Notes under the pieces: generated by a model
Databases searched by the model: none
What the model was told of the DNA's origin: nothing
What the model saw: only the letters and a program-made list of their open reading frames with translations
Made by a program: the position numbers and the translations under genes
In this document: in pieces, positions 42,276 to 49,656 of the stretch
Layout of the letters: the number at the start of each line of letters is the position of its first letter
How positions within the stretch are numbered: the stretch's first letter is position 1
Assembly: GCA_017554385.1 (NCBI GenBank)
Contig: JAFZIL010000070.1
Coordinates: 1-49,656, forward strand
DNA: 49,656 bases
Direction of reading: 5' to 3'
DNA from: Prevotella sp.
Lineage (GTDB): Bacteria; Bacteroidota; Bacteroidia; Bacteroidales; Bacteroidaceae

Positions 42276-43055
42276 TTACTTTTCTCCAAGCCAGTTGTCA
42301 ATGAGGCGACGGGCGATGGAGAGTTTTTCAGGCAATTGGGGCAGGTGGTTGCGATGGAACCACCCGCCTTTTTGCAATTCCTCGCGCTGCAGATGGGGCT
42401 CGCCTCCGGCATAGTCGGCATTGAAGCCCACCATCAGTCCGCTGGGATAGGGCCAGGGCTGCGAGGCGAAGTAGCGAATGTTGCAGATACTGAGGCTGGT
42501 CTCTTCCATCACCTCTCGGCGCACGGCTTCCTCAAGGGTCTCACCCGTCTCGACGAAGCCTGCGATGAGTCCGTAGAAGTCGCTCTTGAAGTTACGCCCT
42601 CGGGCCATGAATATCTCGTCGGGGCCGCGATGGATGAGCACGATGACTGCCGTGGCCAGCTGGGGCCACACCTCCTTACCACATTGTTCGCAGCGCTTGG
42701 AGATGTCGGTATGGAAGCGCATGGTGCCTCCGCAGACACCGCAGAAGCGGGTGTTATGGTGCCAGTAGAGCAGCTCGGCACACTTGCCCGCCTTCAGGTA
42801 GAGCGGTTCCGGCAGGCGGTAGTAGCTCTGGCGCAGGGGGCACATCTCGTAAAGGGGATGGGATGCTACGGGCTGGTCGATGTTGTAGGAACGCACCTCG
42901 GTGCCGTCGGCCATGGGGGTGACGGTGAGCACCTGCGTCCACGTCTTGAGGGCTATGGGCGGTTCTTCCTGCAGGGGGATGGTGAAGGTGCCGTCGGGCA
43001 GTCGCTGTAGCATGAGCGACTCTTTGCAGAAGACGAAATAGTAGCGATTAGTCAT
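42276..43055 (-). CDS. nudC: NudC-type NAD(H)/NAD-RNA pyrophosphatase
   Basis: The 259-residue protein has the NudC layout: an N-terminal domain, a zinc ribbon CGVCGG...CEQCGK (about 98-124), a Nudix box GFVETGETLEEAVRREVMEETS (split here as GFVETGETLEEAVRREV plus MEETS) and the diagnostic SQPWPYPSGLMVGF that follows it. It hydrolyses NADH to NMNH and AMP and decaps NAD-capped RNA. Its first 8 bases overlap the end of the 5'-nucleotidase gene, so the two are translationally coupled and both act on nucleotides. Confidence 0.95.
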   Translation of the reverse strand: MTNRYYFVFCKESLMLQRLPDGTFTIPLQEEPPIALKTWTQVLTVTPMADGTEVRSYNIDQPVASHPLYEMCPLRQSYYRLPEPLYLKAGKCAELLYWHHNTRFCGVCGGTMRFHTDISKRCEQCGKEVWPQLATAVIVLIHRGPDEIFMARGRNFKSDFYGLIAGFVETGETLEEAVRREVMEETSLSICNIRYFASQPWPYPSGLMVGFNADYAGGEPHLQREELQKGGWFHRNHLPQLPEKLSIARRLIDNWLGEK

Positions 43056-44805
43056 TGAATATCAGCTTACGGTCGCGCTTTAGTGCGGGTTCTGTCCACT
43101 CTGATGGCACGAAGCGCCAGTTGTTGTTAGCCTTCGGCATGACGTGTCCCATCTTTTCGATTTCGAGCATGATGTAGTGGCGCTGGTCGCGCTCACTCTG
43201 GAAGACGATGCGGCGGCTGAGCTCGTCGCGCGGTATGCCTGCACCCTTGGTCAGCAGCTCTCCACCTCCGTTGCCTCGGTAGCTGTTCATGGCCACGCGA
43301 TAGGTCTTCTTCTCGTCGAAGGGCGTTCCGTCCGACATGCGCAGTATTCGCACCTTCTCGCCGTCGGGCTTGGTGACGTCGACCTCGTAGTCGATGCCTG
43401 CAGCCGAGTCGAAGTTGAACGTCATGTTGACGAATCCGTAGGACTCGCTCTGCGTGATGTGCGAACCGAAGGCTCCCTTCTCAATGCGCATGATATGGTC
43501 GTCGGGCGAGGTCATCGTGTTGACCCAGAGGTCGTAGCTCATCTCCAGGTGCCGACGTATCTCCTCGCCGGTCATCTCGAGCGTGTAGATCATGTTCTCG
43601 TAGCGGTAGAGCTTGAACAGGTCGGCCACGGTGACAGGGCCCTCGTCTATGCGTGCATCATATATGAGAGGTGCGTTGAACGAGATGTCGGCACCGGTGA
43701 TGCGCAGCTGTATGTCGTGGATGAAGTCGGTGAAGGGTGCCGAGCCGAAGAAGCAGTCGCGTGCCTCGATGGGAACATCGAAATAGCCTATCTGCCTGTC
43801 GACGTAGTGCTTCACGCTGTCGATGGCGGGCTGGAAATGGCTGACGAGCTGCTCGTCGACAGCCTCGTTGGCCACGCTGCGTATCTGGCCCTTGATGTCC
43901 TTGCGCACCAGCCTGTCACCCTCGAAGGTCAGCTCGACAGAGGCGTCGGCCACCATCTGTGCGAAGCACGAGGGGTCAAGGCAGAGCACCTGATTGCCCT
44001 CTTCGTTGCACACCCAGTCCTCGTGTTGGGTATGGTCGTGGCCGAAGAATATGATGTCGAAGCCCGGCACGAGGCGTGCCACGCGCTCGGTGGCGTTCTC
44101 CTGGTATTCGTCGGTAGTGATGCCCCCGCTCTTTCCGCTGTGGAAGAGACCGAGCAGCAGGTCGGGCTTCTCCTTCTCGCGGATGATGCTCACCCACTTC
44201 TTGGCACATGCCACCATCTCCTGGAACTCAAGTCCGCTCCACAGCGACTCGTTGAGCCAGAAGGGGATGGCAGGCGTAATCATGCCGAGGATGACAATCT
44301 TGGCCCCGTCGACCTCATGGACGGAATAGGGCCGGACGTAGGGTTCGCCCGTGTCGCGCCTCACAATGTTGGCCCCGAGCATGGGGCAGCGCACCTCGCG
44401 TATCCACTTGTCGTAGACGTCATGCCCGGTCTCGATGTCGTGGTTGCCCACGGTCTCGGCATCGTAGCCCATGTAGTTGACCAGCTCGGCAGCAACGTTG
44501 GGTGCCTCGGGCATCACGTAGTTGGTGTAGTAGCACGTGGGCTGTCCCTGAAGTATGTCGCCGTTGTCGATGAGCAGCAGGCGCGAGCCGTACTCCTTGC
44601 GCAGCCGCTCCACGTAGGTGTTCACACGAGCCAGGGTACCCTTGAGCGGTTTGCGCTCAATAAAGTCGTAGGGAAAGAAGTGACCATGCACGTCGCTGGT
44701 CTCGATAATCCTGAGATTAACGGTCTTCTTGCCTGATGGATTTGCCATTGTCGTCATGCTTGCCATGCACATCATGGCAACACCTGCCACGATAATTGTT
44801 CTCAT
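43048..44805 (-). CDS. Secreted 5'-nucleotidase/2',3'-cyclic phosphodiesterase family enzyme
   Basis: From ATG 44805 the 585-residue protein has a signal peptide (MRTIIVAGVAMMCMASMTTMA). The metallophosphoesterase domain carries ETSDVHGHFFPYD, LIDNGDILQGQP, TVGNHDIETGHD and FFGHDHTQHED. The C-terminal 5'-nucleotidase domain carries FTDFIHDIQLRIT, RIDEGPVTVADLFKLYRYEN and YRVAMNSYRGNGGGELL. It probably dephosphorylates extracytoplasmic nucleotides. An earlier in-frame start would overlap the regulator gene; the chosen one leaves a 7-bp gap, suggesting one operon: regulator, nucleotidase, nudC. Confidence 0.92.
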   Translation of the reverse strand: MRTIIVAGVAMMCMASMTTMANPSGKKTVNLRIIETSDVHGHFFPYDFIERKPLKGTLARVNTYVERLRKEYGSRLLLIDNGDILQGQPTCYYTNYVMPEAPNVAAELVNYMGYDAETVGNHDIETGHDVYDKWIREVRCPMLGANIVRRDTGEPYVRPYSVHEVDGAKIVILGMITPAIPFWLNESLWSGLEFQEMVACAKKWVSIIREKEKPDLLLGLFHSGKSGGITTDEYQENATERVARLVPGFDIIFFGHDHTQHEDWVCNEEGNQVLCLDPSCFAQMVADASVELTFEGDRLVRKDIKGQIRSVANEAVDEQLVSHFQPAIDSVKHYVDRQIGYFDVPIEARDCFFGSAPFTDFIHDIQLRITGADISFNAPLIYDARIDEGPVTVADLFKLYRYENMIYTLEMTGEEIRRHLEMSYDLWVNTMTSPDDHIMRIEKGAFGSHITQSESYGFVNMTFNFDSAAGIDYEVDVTKPDGEKVRILRMSDGTPFDEKKTYRVAMNSYRGNGGGELLTKGAGIPRDELSRRIVFQSERDQRHYIMLEIEKMGHVMPKANNNWRFVPSEWTEPALKRDRKLIFND

Positions 44806-44812
44806 ATTTCTT

Positions 44813-47800
44813 CTATTCTTCAATGATTTCATAGTTGTCAGTGCCATCGTCGTTCTGCTTATGGGCTTCGTCACGGTAGTTCGATGGCGTGACGCCCATC
44901 TTCGAGGTGAACTGCCGGTTGAAGCTCGTCGGGTCGCTGAATCCTGAGTTCATGGCAATCTCGGCAATGCCGTCGTCGGTATCCTCCAGGTACTTGATGG
45001 CCTTGTTCAGCCGGTAGTCGCTGATAAGGTCCTTCGGTGTGAGACCGGTGTACTTCATCAGCCGGCTGTTGTATTCCTCGGGCGTAAGCCCCGAGCTTTC
45101 TATCATGTCGCCGACCGTGAGCGAAGCGTTCGTGGCATTGGCATCGAGCCACTCCATGAGTCGGGTCATGAACACGGCCTCGTCCTCGTTCTGATAGGTC
45201 ACCTCGCCAGGCGACGAGTGCATGCGTCTGAGGCGTTCTTTCTTGTCAAGGCGTCGCTGCTGCCAGAACATGAGCCAGATGGCAAGCACCACAAAGAGCA
45301 CCATATAGACCCAGATGGATGCGGTCGACATGAAGAACGTGGGAGGCACGATGACCTCGATGACGCGCTGGTCGTACTTCTCGGGCGACTCGAGCAGGAA
45401 GCACTTCACAATGAACTTGTACTTACCCGTGGGCAGTCCGTTGTAATGGGCCGTGCGACTCTTGTCCGAGTTCTGCCACACACGGTCGTAGCCTTCAAGC
45501 TTATACTGATAGTGCACACGGTGCTGCAACTGATAGTTGAGCGAGGCAAAGCGGAACGAGATGGAAGAATTATAGGACGGCAGACGCACTGTGTTGTTGT
45601 CAGGCACATAATAGTCGTAGGTGGTGTTCAGTCGAGGGCTCTGCAATTCGTCATCGAGGAAGAAGTCGGTGATGTGCAGCTTCAGCATCGAGCCTGCTGT
45701 GGTGACAAGTTTCTGACGGTCAACGAAATAGTATCCGTTGATTGTACCGAAGATCAGGTTGTCGTTGTCGAGCGTGACGGCAGCCCCTTCTGAGCACATG
45801 GTGTCGTCGACACCATCGAGACTGGAGAACGTAGTAAAGATGCGCTTGCCCGTGTCGTACGAACAGATGACATGGTCGGTAGTGAACCACACATTGCCCC
45901 GGCTGTCGAAGGTGATGCCCATGATCTCCTCGCTGGGCAGACCTTGCTGTGAGCCGAAAGCCTCGAAAAGCCAACAGCCCTTGCCGTCTTTGCCAATGGT
46001 ATGGGCAAGGCCGCCACCATTGGTACCTACCCACATGTCGCCCTGAGGACCGCAAGCAAGGGCCACGATGTCGTTTGACATGAGTATCTGCTCGGGATGC
46101 TCCTTGCTCGCCTCCAACTGCTTCACGTTGAACTTTCCACCCTTGTACGACATAATCAGTACACCATCGGTAGTGCCGGCCCATACGTTGCCTTCCTTGT
46201 CGAGAGCCAGCGTGCGCACCTTGCGATGAGAGTGGAAAGGATAGGTCTTCATGGCATTGTCCGGATGGAGGAACACAGGTTTGCCGTTCTTGTCACGGTG
46301 CATCATGTTCACGCCGCCGCCGTAGGTGGCAATCCAGATGTTGCCATCCTTATCCTCTACCGAGCAATAGGCGTTGTCGTTGTTCAGCGAATAAGGATCG
46401 TCGTCGTTGTGGCAGTAACGCTCCATCCGCGCCACACCGTCGCCCTGCCAAATCATACGGAACATTCCCCTATCCTTCGAAGCAATCCAGTAGCTGCCCT
46501 CCGAATCTTTGCTGATACCGTAGAGGCGCCCCAGTGTCTCGCCTTTGGAATCGGTATTGACAACGATATGGCTGCTGTCGCTACGGATGATGAAAAGGCT
46601 GCTGTTCTTATTGCCCATAAGCAGCAACTTACGTGCTCGATCGTAGTAGACAGCGCGTATCTCGTTCGATGCACTTCGGCCTCCCTCAGGGATAAGCATG
46701 TTTCGGCTGATGGTGTTCTTGATGATCTCAAGCTTCTCCAGACCGCGACGGCTGGTAGACTCCCACACCACGCCCTCGTTGAGTTCGAGCACAGCATTGA
46801 CGGTGTTAGAGAGGTTCCAGGGATTCACCGGGTCGTTATGAAAGAATTCCACCTCGTCTGTCTTGCGGTTGTAGTAGCCATAGCCGCCGCTGTTCATCCT
46901 GACCCACATCACGCCACCGGTTTCGTTGAACTTGCCGCCCGACCCGCCATAGTCGGGCACGGTGATAGGCTGTGAGAACAGCTTCTCCTCACCGGTGTTA
47001 GGATCGAGCTTCGAAGCCCCCTGACGACTGTCAGAGAACCATACCAGCCCGTGACTGTCTACGTAGATGGAGCTCAGCGGCTGGTCGCCAGCACGCAGCT
47101 GCTGCGGTTCCTGTCCGTAGGCAAAGGTGTAGATGTTGCCCGACTTTGCGCCGGCATAGATGTTATAGCCGTTGGAGTAGAGACAGGTGATGTGCTGACC
47201 TATGAACATACCCTTGCGCTCAATGGTCAGGTTCGACACATCCATGCGATGAACACCGTCGTTCGTGCCCAACCAGATGTCGTTCTGATAGCCCTCGGCC
47301 ATGCTTGTAATCTCAAGGTCGCCCGTAGTGATGAGGTCGTACTTCACTTTGTCGCGCTCCATGCTGAGCTTGTACAGCCCCACACCGTCGATGGTCACCA
47401 GCACATCGCCAGCGCTGGTAGCGGTGAGCGGTGTCTGCGTGCGAAACTCTTCGCTGCCGCTGATGCCCTCGAAAGGATTGATGATTCTGTCAATGCTGCG
47501 CTTCAACACGAACACGCGTCCGTCGTACATGCGCATCCAGATGTTCTGCTGGTTATCTACCGTTAGTCCCAAAATACGGTTGTGCAGATTGGGAATCCCG
47601 CTGCCGTTGCCCGTGCGGTAATTAAAGAAGTTGAACCCGTCAAAGCGCGACAGGCCGTTCCACGTAGCCAACCAGATATAGCCGTAGTTGTCCTGTACAA
47701 TCTGCGAGATGGCATTGCTGGGCAGACCGTTGTCGGTCGAGAAATGCGACAACGTGGCCTGTAGCTGCTGGGCATGCAAAGAAGGCATGACCAGACACTG

Positions 47801-47857
47801 GCCAACGAGCAGCAGCAGTGCCCGTCTGATCCATGATTTTATATGCTGATGAATCAT
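44813..47857 (-). CDS. Periplasmic propeller sensor fused to a cytoplasmic AraC DNA-binding domain
   Basis: The 1014-residue protein has a signal sequence (ending SLHAQQ) and about 14 propeller repeats of the two-component-regulator type (GYIWLATWNGLSRFDG, GNIWIATYGGGVNMMHRD, GDMWVGTNGGGLAHTIG). A Y_Y_Y domain (HYQYKLEGYDRVWQNSDKSRTAHYNGLPTGKYKF, read in parts) and one membrane helix (WVYMVLFVVLAIWLMFW, near 870) follow. The AraC helix-turn-helix comes directly after that (DYRLNKAIKYLEDTDDGIAEIAMNSGFSD). The histidine kinase and receiver modules found in Bacteroides HTCS proteins are absent. ATG 47857 was chosen to give the signal peptide. Confidence 0.92.
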   Translation of the reverse strand: MIHQHIKSWIRRALLLLVGQCLVMPSLHAQQLQATLSHFSTDNGLPSNAISQIVQDNYGYIWLATWNGLSRFDGFNFFNYRTGNGSGIPNLHNRILGLTVDNQQNIWMRMYDGRVFVLKRSIDRIINPFEGISGSEEFRTQTPLTATSAGDVLVTIDGVGLYKLSMERDKVKYDLITTGDLEITSMAEGYQNDIWLGTNDGVHRMDVSNLTIERKGMFIGQHITCLYSNGYNIYAGAKSGNIYTFAYGQEPQQLRAGDQPLSSIYVDSHGLVWFSDSRQGASKLDPNTGEEKLFSQPITVPDYGGSGGKFNETGGVMWVRMNSGGYGYYNRKTDEVEFFHNDPVNPWNLSNTVNAVLELNEGVVWESTSRRGLEKLEIIKNTISRNMLIPEGGRSASNEIRAVYYDRARKLLLMGNKNSSLFIIRSDSSHIVVNTDSKGETLGRLYGISKDSEGSYWIASKDRGMFRMIWQGDGVARMERYCHNDDDPYSLNNDNAYCSVEDKDGNIWIATYGGGVNMMHRDKNGKPVFLHPDNAMKTYPFHSHRKVRTLALDKEGNVWAGTTDGVLIMSYKGGKFNVKQLEASKEHPEQILMSNDIVALACGPQGDMWVGTNGGGLAHTIGKDGKGCWLFEAFGSQQGLPSEEIMGITFDSRGNVWFTTDHVICSYDTGKRIFTTFSSLDGVDDTMCSEGAAVTLDNDNLIFGTINGYYFVDRQKLVTTAGSMLKLHITDFFLDDELQSPRLNTTYDYYVPDNNTVRLPSYNSSISFRFASLNYQLQHRVHYQYKLEGYDRVWQNSDKSRTAHYNGLPTGKYKFIVKCFLLESPEKYDQRVIEVIVPPTFFMSTASIWVYMVLFVVLAIWLMFWQQRRLDKKERLRRMHSSPGEVTYQNEDEAVFMTRLMEWLDANATNASLTVGDMIESSGLTPEEYNSRLMKYTGLTPKDLISDYRLNKAIKYLEDTDDGIAEIAMNSGFSDPTSFNRQFTSKMGVTPSNYRDEAHKQNDDGTDNYEIIEE

Positions 47858-47942
47858 TTTTCGATTAGGTTTTCTGTTTAACTTGCGAAAATACGGTTTT
47901 TTTTTCAAATACACATCATTTTAAGGAATTTTAATATCAAAC

Positions 47943-48030
47943 ACACTCCTACACTCCTACACTCCCACACTCCTACACTCCTACACTCCCACACTCCTAC
48001 ACTCCTACACTCCCACACTCCTACACTCCC
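47943..48030. repeat. 8-bp satellite, 11 units, with 24-bp higher-order period
   Basis: ACACTCCT and ACACTCCC alternate as T,T,C / T,T,C / T,T,C / T,C, so triplets of units form a 24-bp super-repeat. It lies in the divergent gap 47858-48082 between the propeller regulator and the dnaJ-like gene. Confidence 0.93.
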
Positions 48031-48082
48031 CAAGAATGGCATATTTTTTGCTGGCTCTTAATAAAAAGAGGAGGAAAAGATT

Positions 48083-48754
48083 ATGGCATTCATTGACTAT
48101 TACAAGATTCTGGGCGTCCAGAAAGACATTCCGCAGAAAGACGTGAAGAAGGCTTACCTGAAGAGGGCTAAGCAGTTCCACCCCGACCTGCACCCCGAAG
48201 ACCCGAAGGCCAAGGCCAAGTTCCAGGCCCTCAACGAGGCCTACGACGTGATTGGTGACCCGGAGAAGCGACGCAAGTACGACCAGTATGGTGAACAGTG
48301 GCGGCAGGCCGAAGCATTCAACGGAGCATCGGCAGGAGGCTTCGGAGGTGCCGAAGGGGGCTCGCCCTTCGAGGGCTTCGACTTCTCCTCGTTCAAAGGG
48401 GGAGGTGGCTTCAGCTCGTTCTTCGAGAACCTGTTTGGCGGCGGTGCACGACAGGGTGGCTCTGGTTTTGGCGGCTTTGGAGGCTTTTCGCGCCAACAGG
48501 CTCCGCAGGACACGCAGGCATCGGTCACCATCGACCTCTACACAGCCCTGCTCGGAGGCGACGTGGTCATTGCGCTCAGCAGCGGACAGAAACTGAAACT
48601 GAAAGTGAAGCCAGGCACACAGCCCGGCGCCAAGGTTCGTCTGCGCGGCAAAGGACAACAAGGCACCGACCTCATCATCACCTACCAGGTCAGCCTGCCC
48701 ACCTCGCTCTCGCCCCGTCAGCAAGAGCTCGTCAGGGAACTGCAGCGCTTATGA
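48083..48754 (+). CDS. Short DnaJ/CbpA-type J-domain cochaperone
   Basis: The 223-residue protein has a J domain (1-66) with the HPD motif (FHPDLHPEDPKAKAKF) and a Gly/Phe-rich linker (about 78-145, GGFGGFGGFS). Only one C-terminal beta domain is left (QASVTIDLYTALLGGDVVIALSSG, KVKPGTQPGAKVRLRGKG), which matches CTD II. The zinc finger and CTD I of full-length DnaJ are missing, and it is shorter than CbpA (about 306 residues). It stimulates Hsp70 ATPase; client handling may differ. A strong Shine-Dalgarno (GAGGAGG, 48068-48074) precedes the ATG. No CbpM gene follows. Confidence 0.9.
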   Translation: MAFIDYYKILGVQKDIPQKDVKKAYLKRAKQFHPDLHPEDPKAKAKFQALNEAYDVIGDPEKRRKYDQYGEQWRQAEAFNGASAGGFGGAEGGSPFEGFDFSSFKGGGGFSSFFENLFGGGARQGGSGFGGFGGFSRQQAPQDTQASVTIDLYTALLGGDVVIALSSGQKLKLKVKPGTQPGAKVRLRGKGQQGTDLIITYQVSLPTSLSPRQQELVRELQRL

Positions 48755-48824
48755 AGCACCATAGCAAACACATAAAAGATTGAAAGATTGAAAGATTGAT
48801 TTTCGAGCTTTACGCACAAATAAA

Positions 48825-48865
48825 GGGGTTTCGCGTGTTTTACCACACGAAACCCCCATTTTTTA
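48825..48865. terminator. Hairpin terminator after dnaJ-like gene
   Basis: GGGGTTTCGCGTG (48825-48837) pairs with CACACGAAACCCC (48844-48856), 13 bp with one mismatch, followed by TTTTTT at 48860. It is preceded by three AAGATTGA repeats (about 48776-48800). Confidence 0.88.
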
Positions 48866-48940
48866 ATTCTTTCGCTCGACCTCCGGTCGCTTGCAAGGCA
48901 AGAATTTTTCAATTCTTCCGCTCAACCTCCGGCCGCGTCG
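48865..48940. repeat. 46-bp-period duplication of the 3' end of the amidase gene
   Basis: AATTCTTTCGCTCGACCTCC (48865 on) and AATTCTTCCGCTCAACCTCC (48911 on) are imperfect copies 46 bp apart that continue into CGG(T/C)CGC. The second covers the amidase stop (48922-48924); in the first the stop is changed to CGA. Confidence 0.8.
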
Positions 48941-49341
48941 AAGCAGGGACACTCCTTGCCTCGGTCAAAGTCGCGGTGGCCTGCAATCCTTGCTTTCGGG
49001 AATCTTCGGAGCAGCTCTTTCAGTAACGTTCCAAGCACGCTTTTCTGCTGCTCCGTGCGGGTGTCGGCACAAACGCCCTCGGCGTTGCGGCCACCTACGT
49101 AGCATACGCCTATGCTGTCGTGGTTTCTGCCACCGGCCTTGCAGTGGGCACCCTCGTAGAACAGCGGTCGGCCGTGCTCAATGGTGCCGTCGGGCAGTAT
49201 GACAAAGTGGTAGCCTATCATCTCGAAGCCCCGTCGCTGGTGCCAGTCGTTGATAATCTCTGCATTGCAGGGCTGTCCGGGCAGCGTGTCCGAACAATGC
49301 ACAATAATGTACTTTACGTTTTCTTTCTTTAGTCGTCGCAT
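48922..49341 (-). CDS. N-acetylmuramoyl-L-alanine amidase (PGRP/T7 lysozyme type)
   Basis: The 139-residue protein has the amidase_2 zinc site and catalytic residues: VHCSDT (first zinc His), YHFVILPDGTIEHGRP (catalytic Tyr), GHRDF (second His) and CPCFD (zinc Cys), with KKENVKYIIVHCSD at the start. It cleaves the MurNAc-L-Ala bond of peptidoglycan. No signal peptide is present, as in phage-type enzymes; similar genes are scattered in Bacteroidales chromosomes. No other phage genes are nearby. The last residues AAGG are replaced in relatives, as I remember them, by a longer tail, and the 3' end is duplicated downstream. Confidence 0.92.
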   Translation of the reverse strand: MRRLKKENVKYIIVHCSDTLPGQPCNAEIINDWHQRRGFEMIGYHFVILPDGTIEHGRPLFYEGAHCKAGGRNHDSIGVCYVGGRNAEGVCADTRTEQQKSVLGTLLKELLRRFPKARIAGHRDFDRGKECPCFDAAGG

Positions 49342-49361
49342 AGTTATATTGGTGTTTTATG

Positions 49362-49471
49362 TAGTGTAGGGGCTGGCACAGGGCCTGCCCGAACCGCCCC
49401 AAAGGCGGTATGTACGCGCGAAGAACGCCGTGACCGGCGTGCGGGCTGGCACAGGGCCTGCCCCTACACTA
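49362..49471. repeat. Intergenic element: 12-bp terminal inverted repeats with an internal 21-bp direct repeat
   Basis: TAGTGTAGGGGC (49362-49373) and GCCCCTACACTA (49460-49471) are perfect inverted repeats. A 21-bp sequence beginning GGGCTGGCACAGGGC is present at 49370-49390 and 49443-49463. The interior has two small hairpins (CCGCCCCAAAGGCGG, CGCCGTGACCGGCG). No coding sequence is inside; it looks like a dispersed miniature repeat. Confidence 0.8.
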
Positions 49472-49561
49472 GGTCGTTTCGCCACTTCCGAAACTTGAAT
49501 TGAGAGCCCACTTTAAAAAGTCCACATACTGCCGCAACGGGAGGCGCAGCCACTCCCCTCC

Positions 49562-49656
49562 CTTCAAGGGGAGGGGTGGCCCAAGGCCGGGGTGGGGTCT
49601 GTAAATATCAGACAGCGAGGAATATACAGACCCCACCCCTGCCCCTCCCCTTGAAG
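49562..49656. repeat. Inverted GC-rich repeat related to the 2131-2400 block (continues past window end)
   Basis: CTTCAAGGGGAGGGG...GGTGGGGTCTGTA (49562-49612) is matched in inverse orientation by TACAGACCCCACCCC...CCCCTCCCCTTGAAG (49625-49656). Building blocks and order equal those at 2233-2400. The rest of 49472-49561 holds nothing I recognise. Confidence 0.8.

Noticed and set aside
43144-44736. Long open frame on the plus strand (about 530 codons) opposite the 5'-nucleotidase gene
   Set aside because: It is the antisense of a clear metallophosphoesterase with catalytic motifs; the translation is low-complexity and rich in Val, Ala, His and Asp, as expected from GC-rich antisense codons.
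48922-49341. Prophage remnant around the amidase
   Set aside because: No other phage gene is visible on either side; similar solitary amidase genes are common in Bacteroidales chromosomes.

Overview
The window looks like a chromosomal segment of a Bacteroidales bacterium, most likely Prevotella or a close relative. The evidence is the many Bacteroidetes-type promoters (TTTG, about 20 bp, then TAnnTTTG), the near absence of Shine-Dalgarno sites except at a few genes, a FeoA-FeoB fusion, a DAHP synthase/chorismate mutase fusion, an HU-CCDC81/SPOR protein and a propeller-type transmembrane regulator. I see no tRNA, rRNA, CRISPR array, transposase or phage module. Species-level assignment is inference.

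Layout. 1-1213: 3' part of methylmalonyl-CoA mutase, interrupted by an in-frame TAA. 1317-2110: rplU-rpmA with promoter, leader and terminator. 2131-2400: GC-rich tandem and inverted repeats. 2427-4176 (minus): TPR lipoprotein-like/secreted protein and leuB. 4348-7644: four-gene VTC polyphosphate-polymerase-like operon. 7648-10086 (minus): feoAB. 10309-13590: ECF sigma factor, a small secreted Ala/Lys protein (minus) and a CapD/FlaA1-type nucleotide-sugar dehydratase. 13643-26233 (minus): one long co-oriented block in which a zinc-ribbon scaffold, a Ser/Thr kinase, a four-module AAA+ ATPase, a zinc-ribbon/FHA protein and a PP2C phosphatase are followed by metA, a U32 peptidase-like RNA hydroxylation protein and a membrane zinc-ribbon lipoprotein. 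26331-26471: hairpin array and 22-bp repeats. 26566-30296: glycosyltransferase, hybrid histidine kinase, membrane-anchored EEP hydrolase.

30321-35000 (minus): the aromatic amino acid operon pheA, aminotransferase, DAHP synthase/chorismate mutase, tyrA, then an AlaX-like editing protein. Its leader encodes an 18-residue peptide with eight consecutive Tyr/Phe codons, followed by mutually exclusive antiterminator and terminator hairpins: a readable transcription attenuator. 35067-37743: LacI-type regulator and altronate dehydratase. 37733-39467 (minus): a second zinc-ribbon/FHA protein and an HU-CCDC81/SPOR protein that appears to be made from a leaderless mRNA. 39531-42267: rfbC, ugd and a lipoprotein. 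42276-47857 (minus): a propeller sensor fused directly to an AraC DNA-binding domain, a secreted 5'-nucleotidase and NudC. 47943-48865: an 8-bp satellite and a short DnaJ-type cochaperone. 48865-49656: amidase and dispersed intergenic repeats related to those at 2131-2400.

The two most interesting systems are the kinase/phosphatase/FHA/zinc-ribbon/AAA+ cassette at 17415-26233, whose output I cannot identify, and the Tyr/Phe attenuator at 34812-35000, which is directly legible in the sequence.
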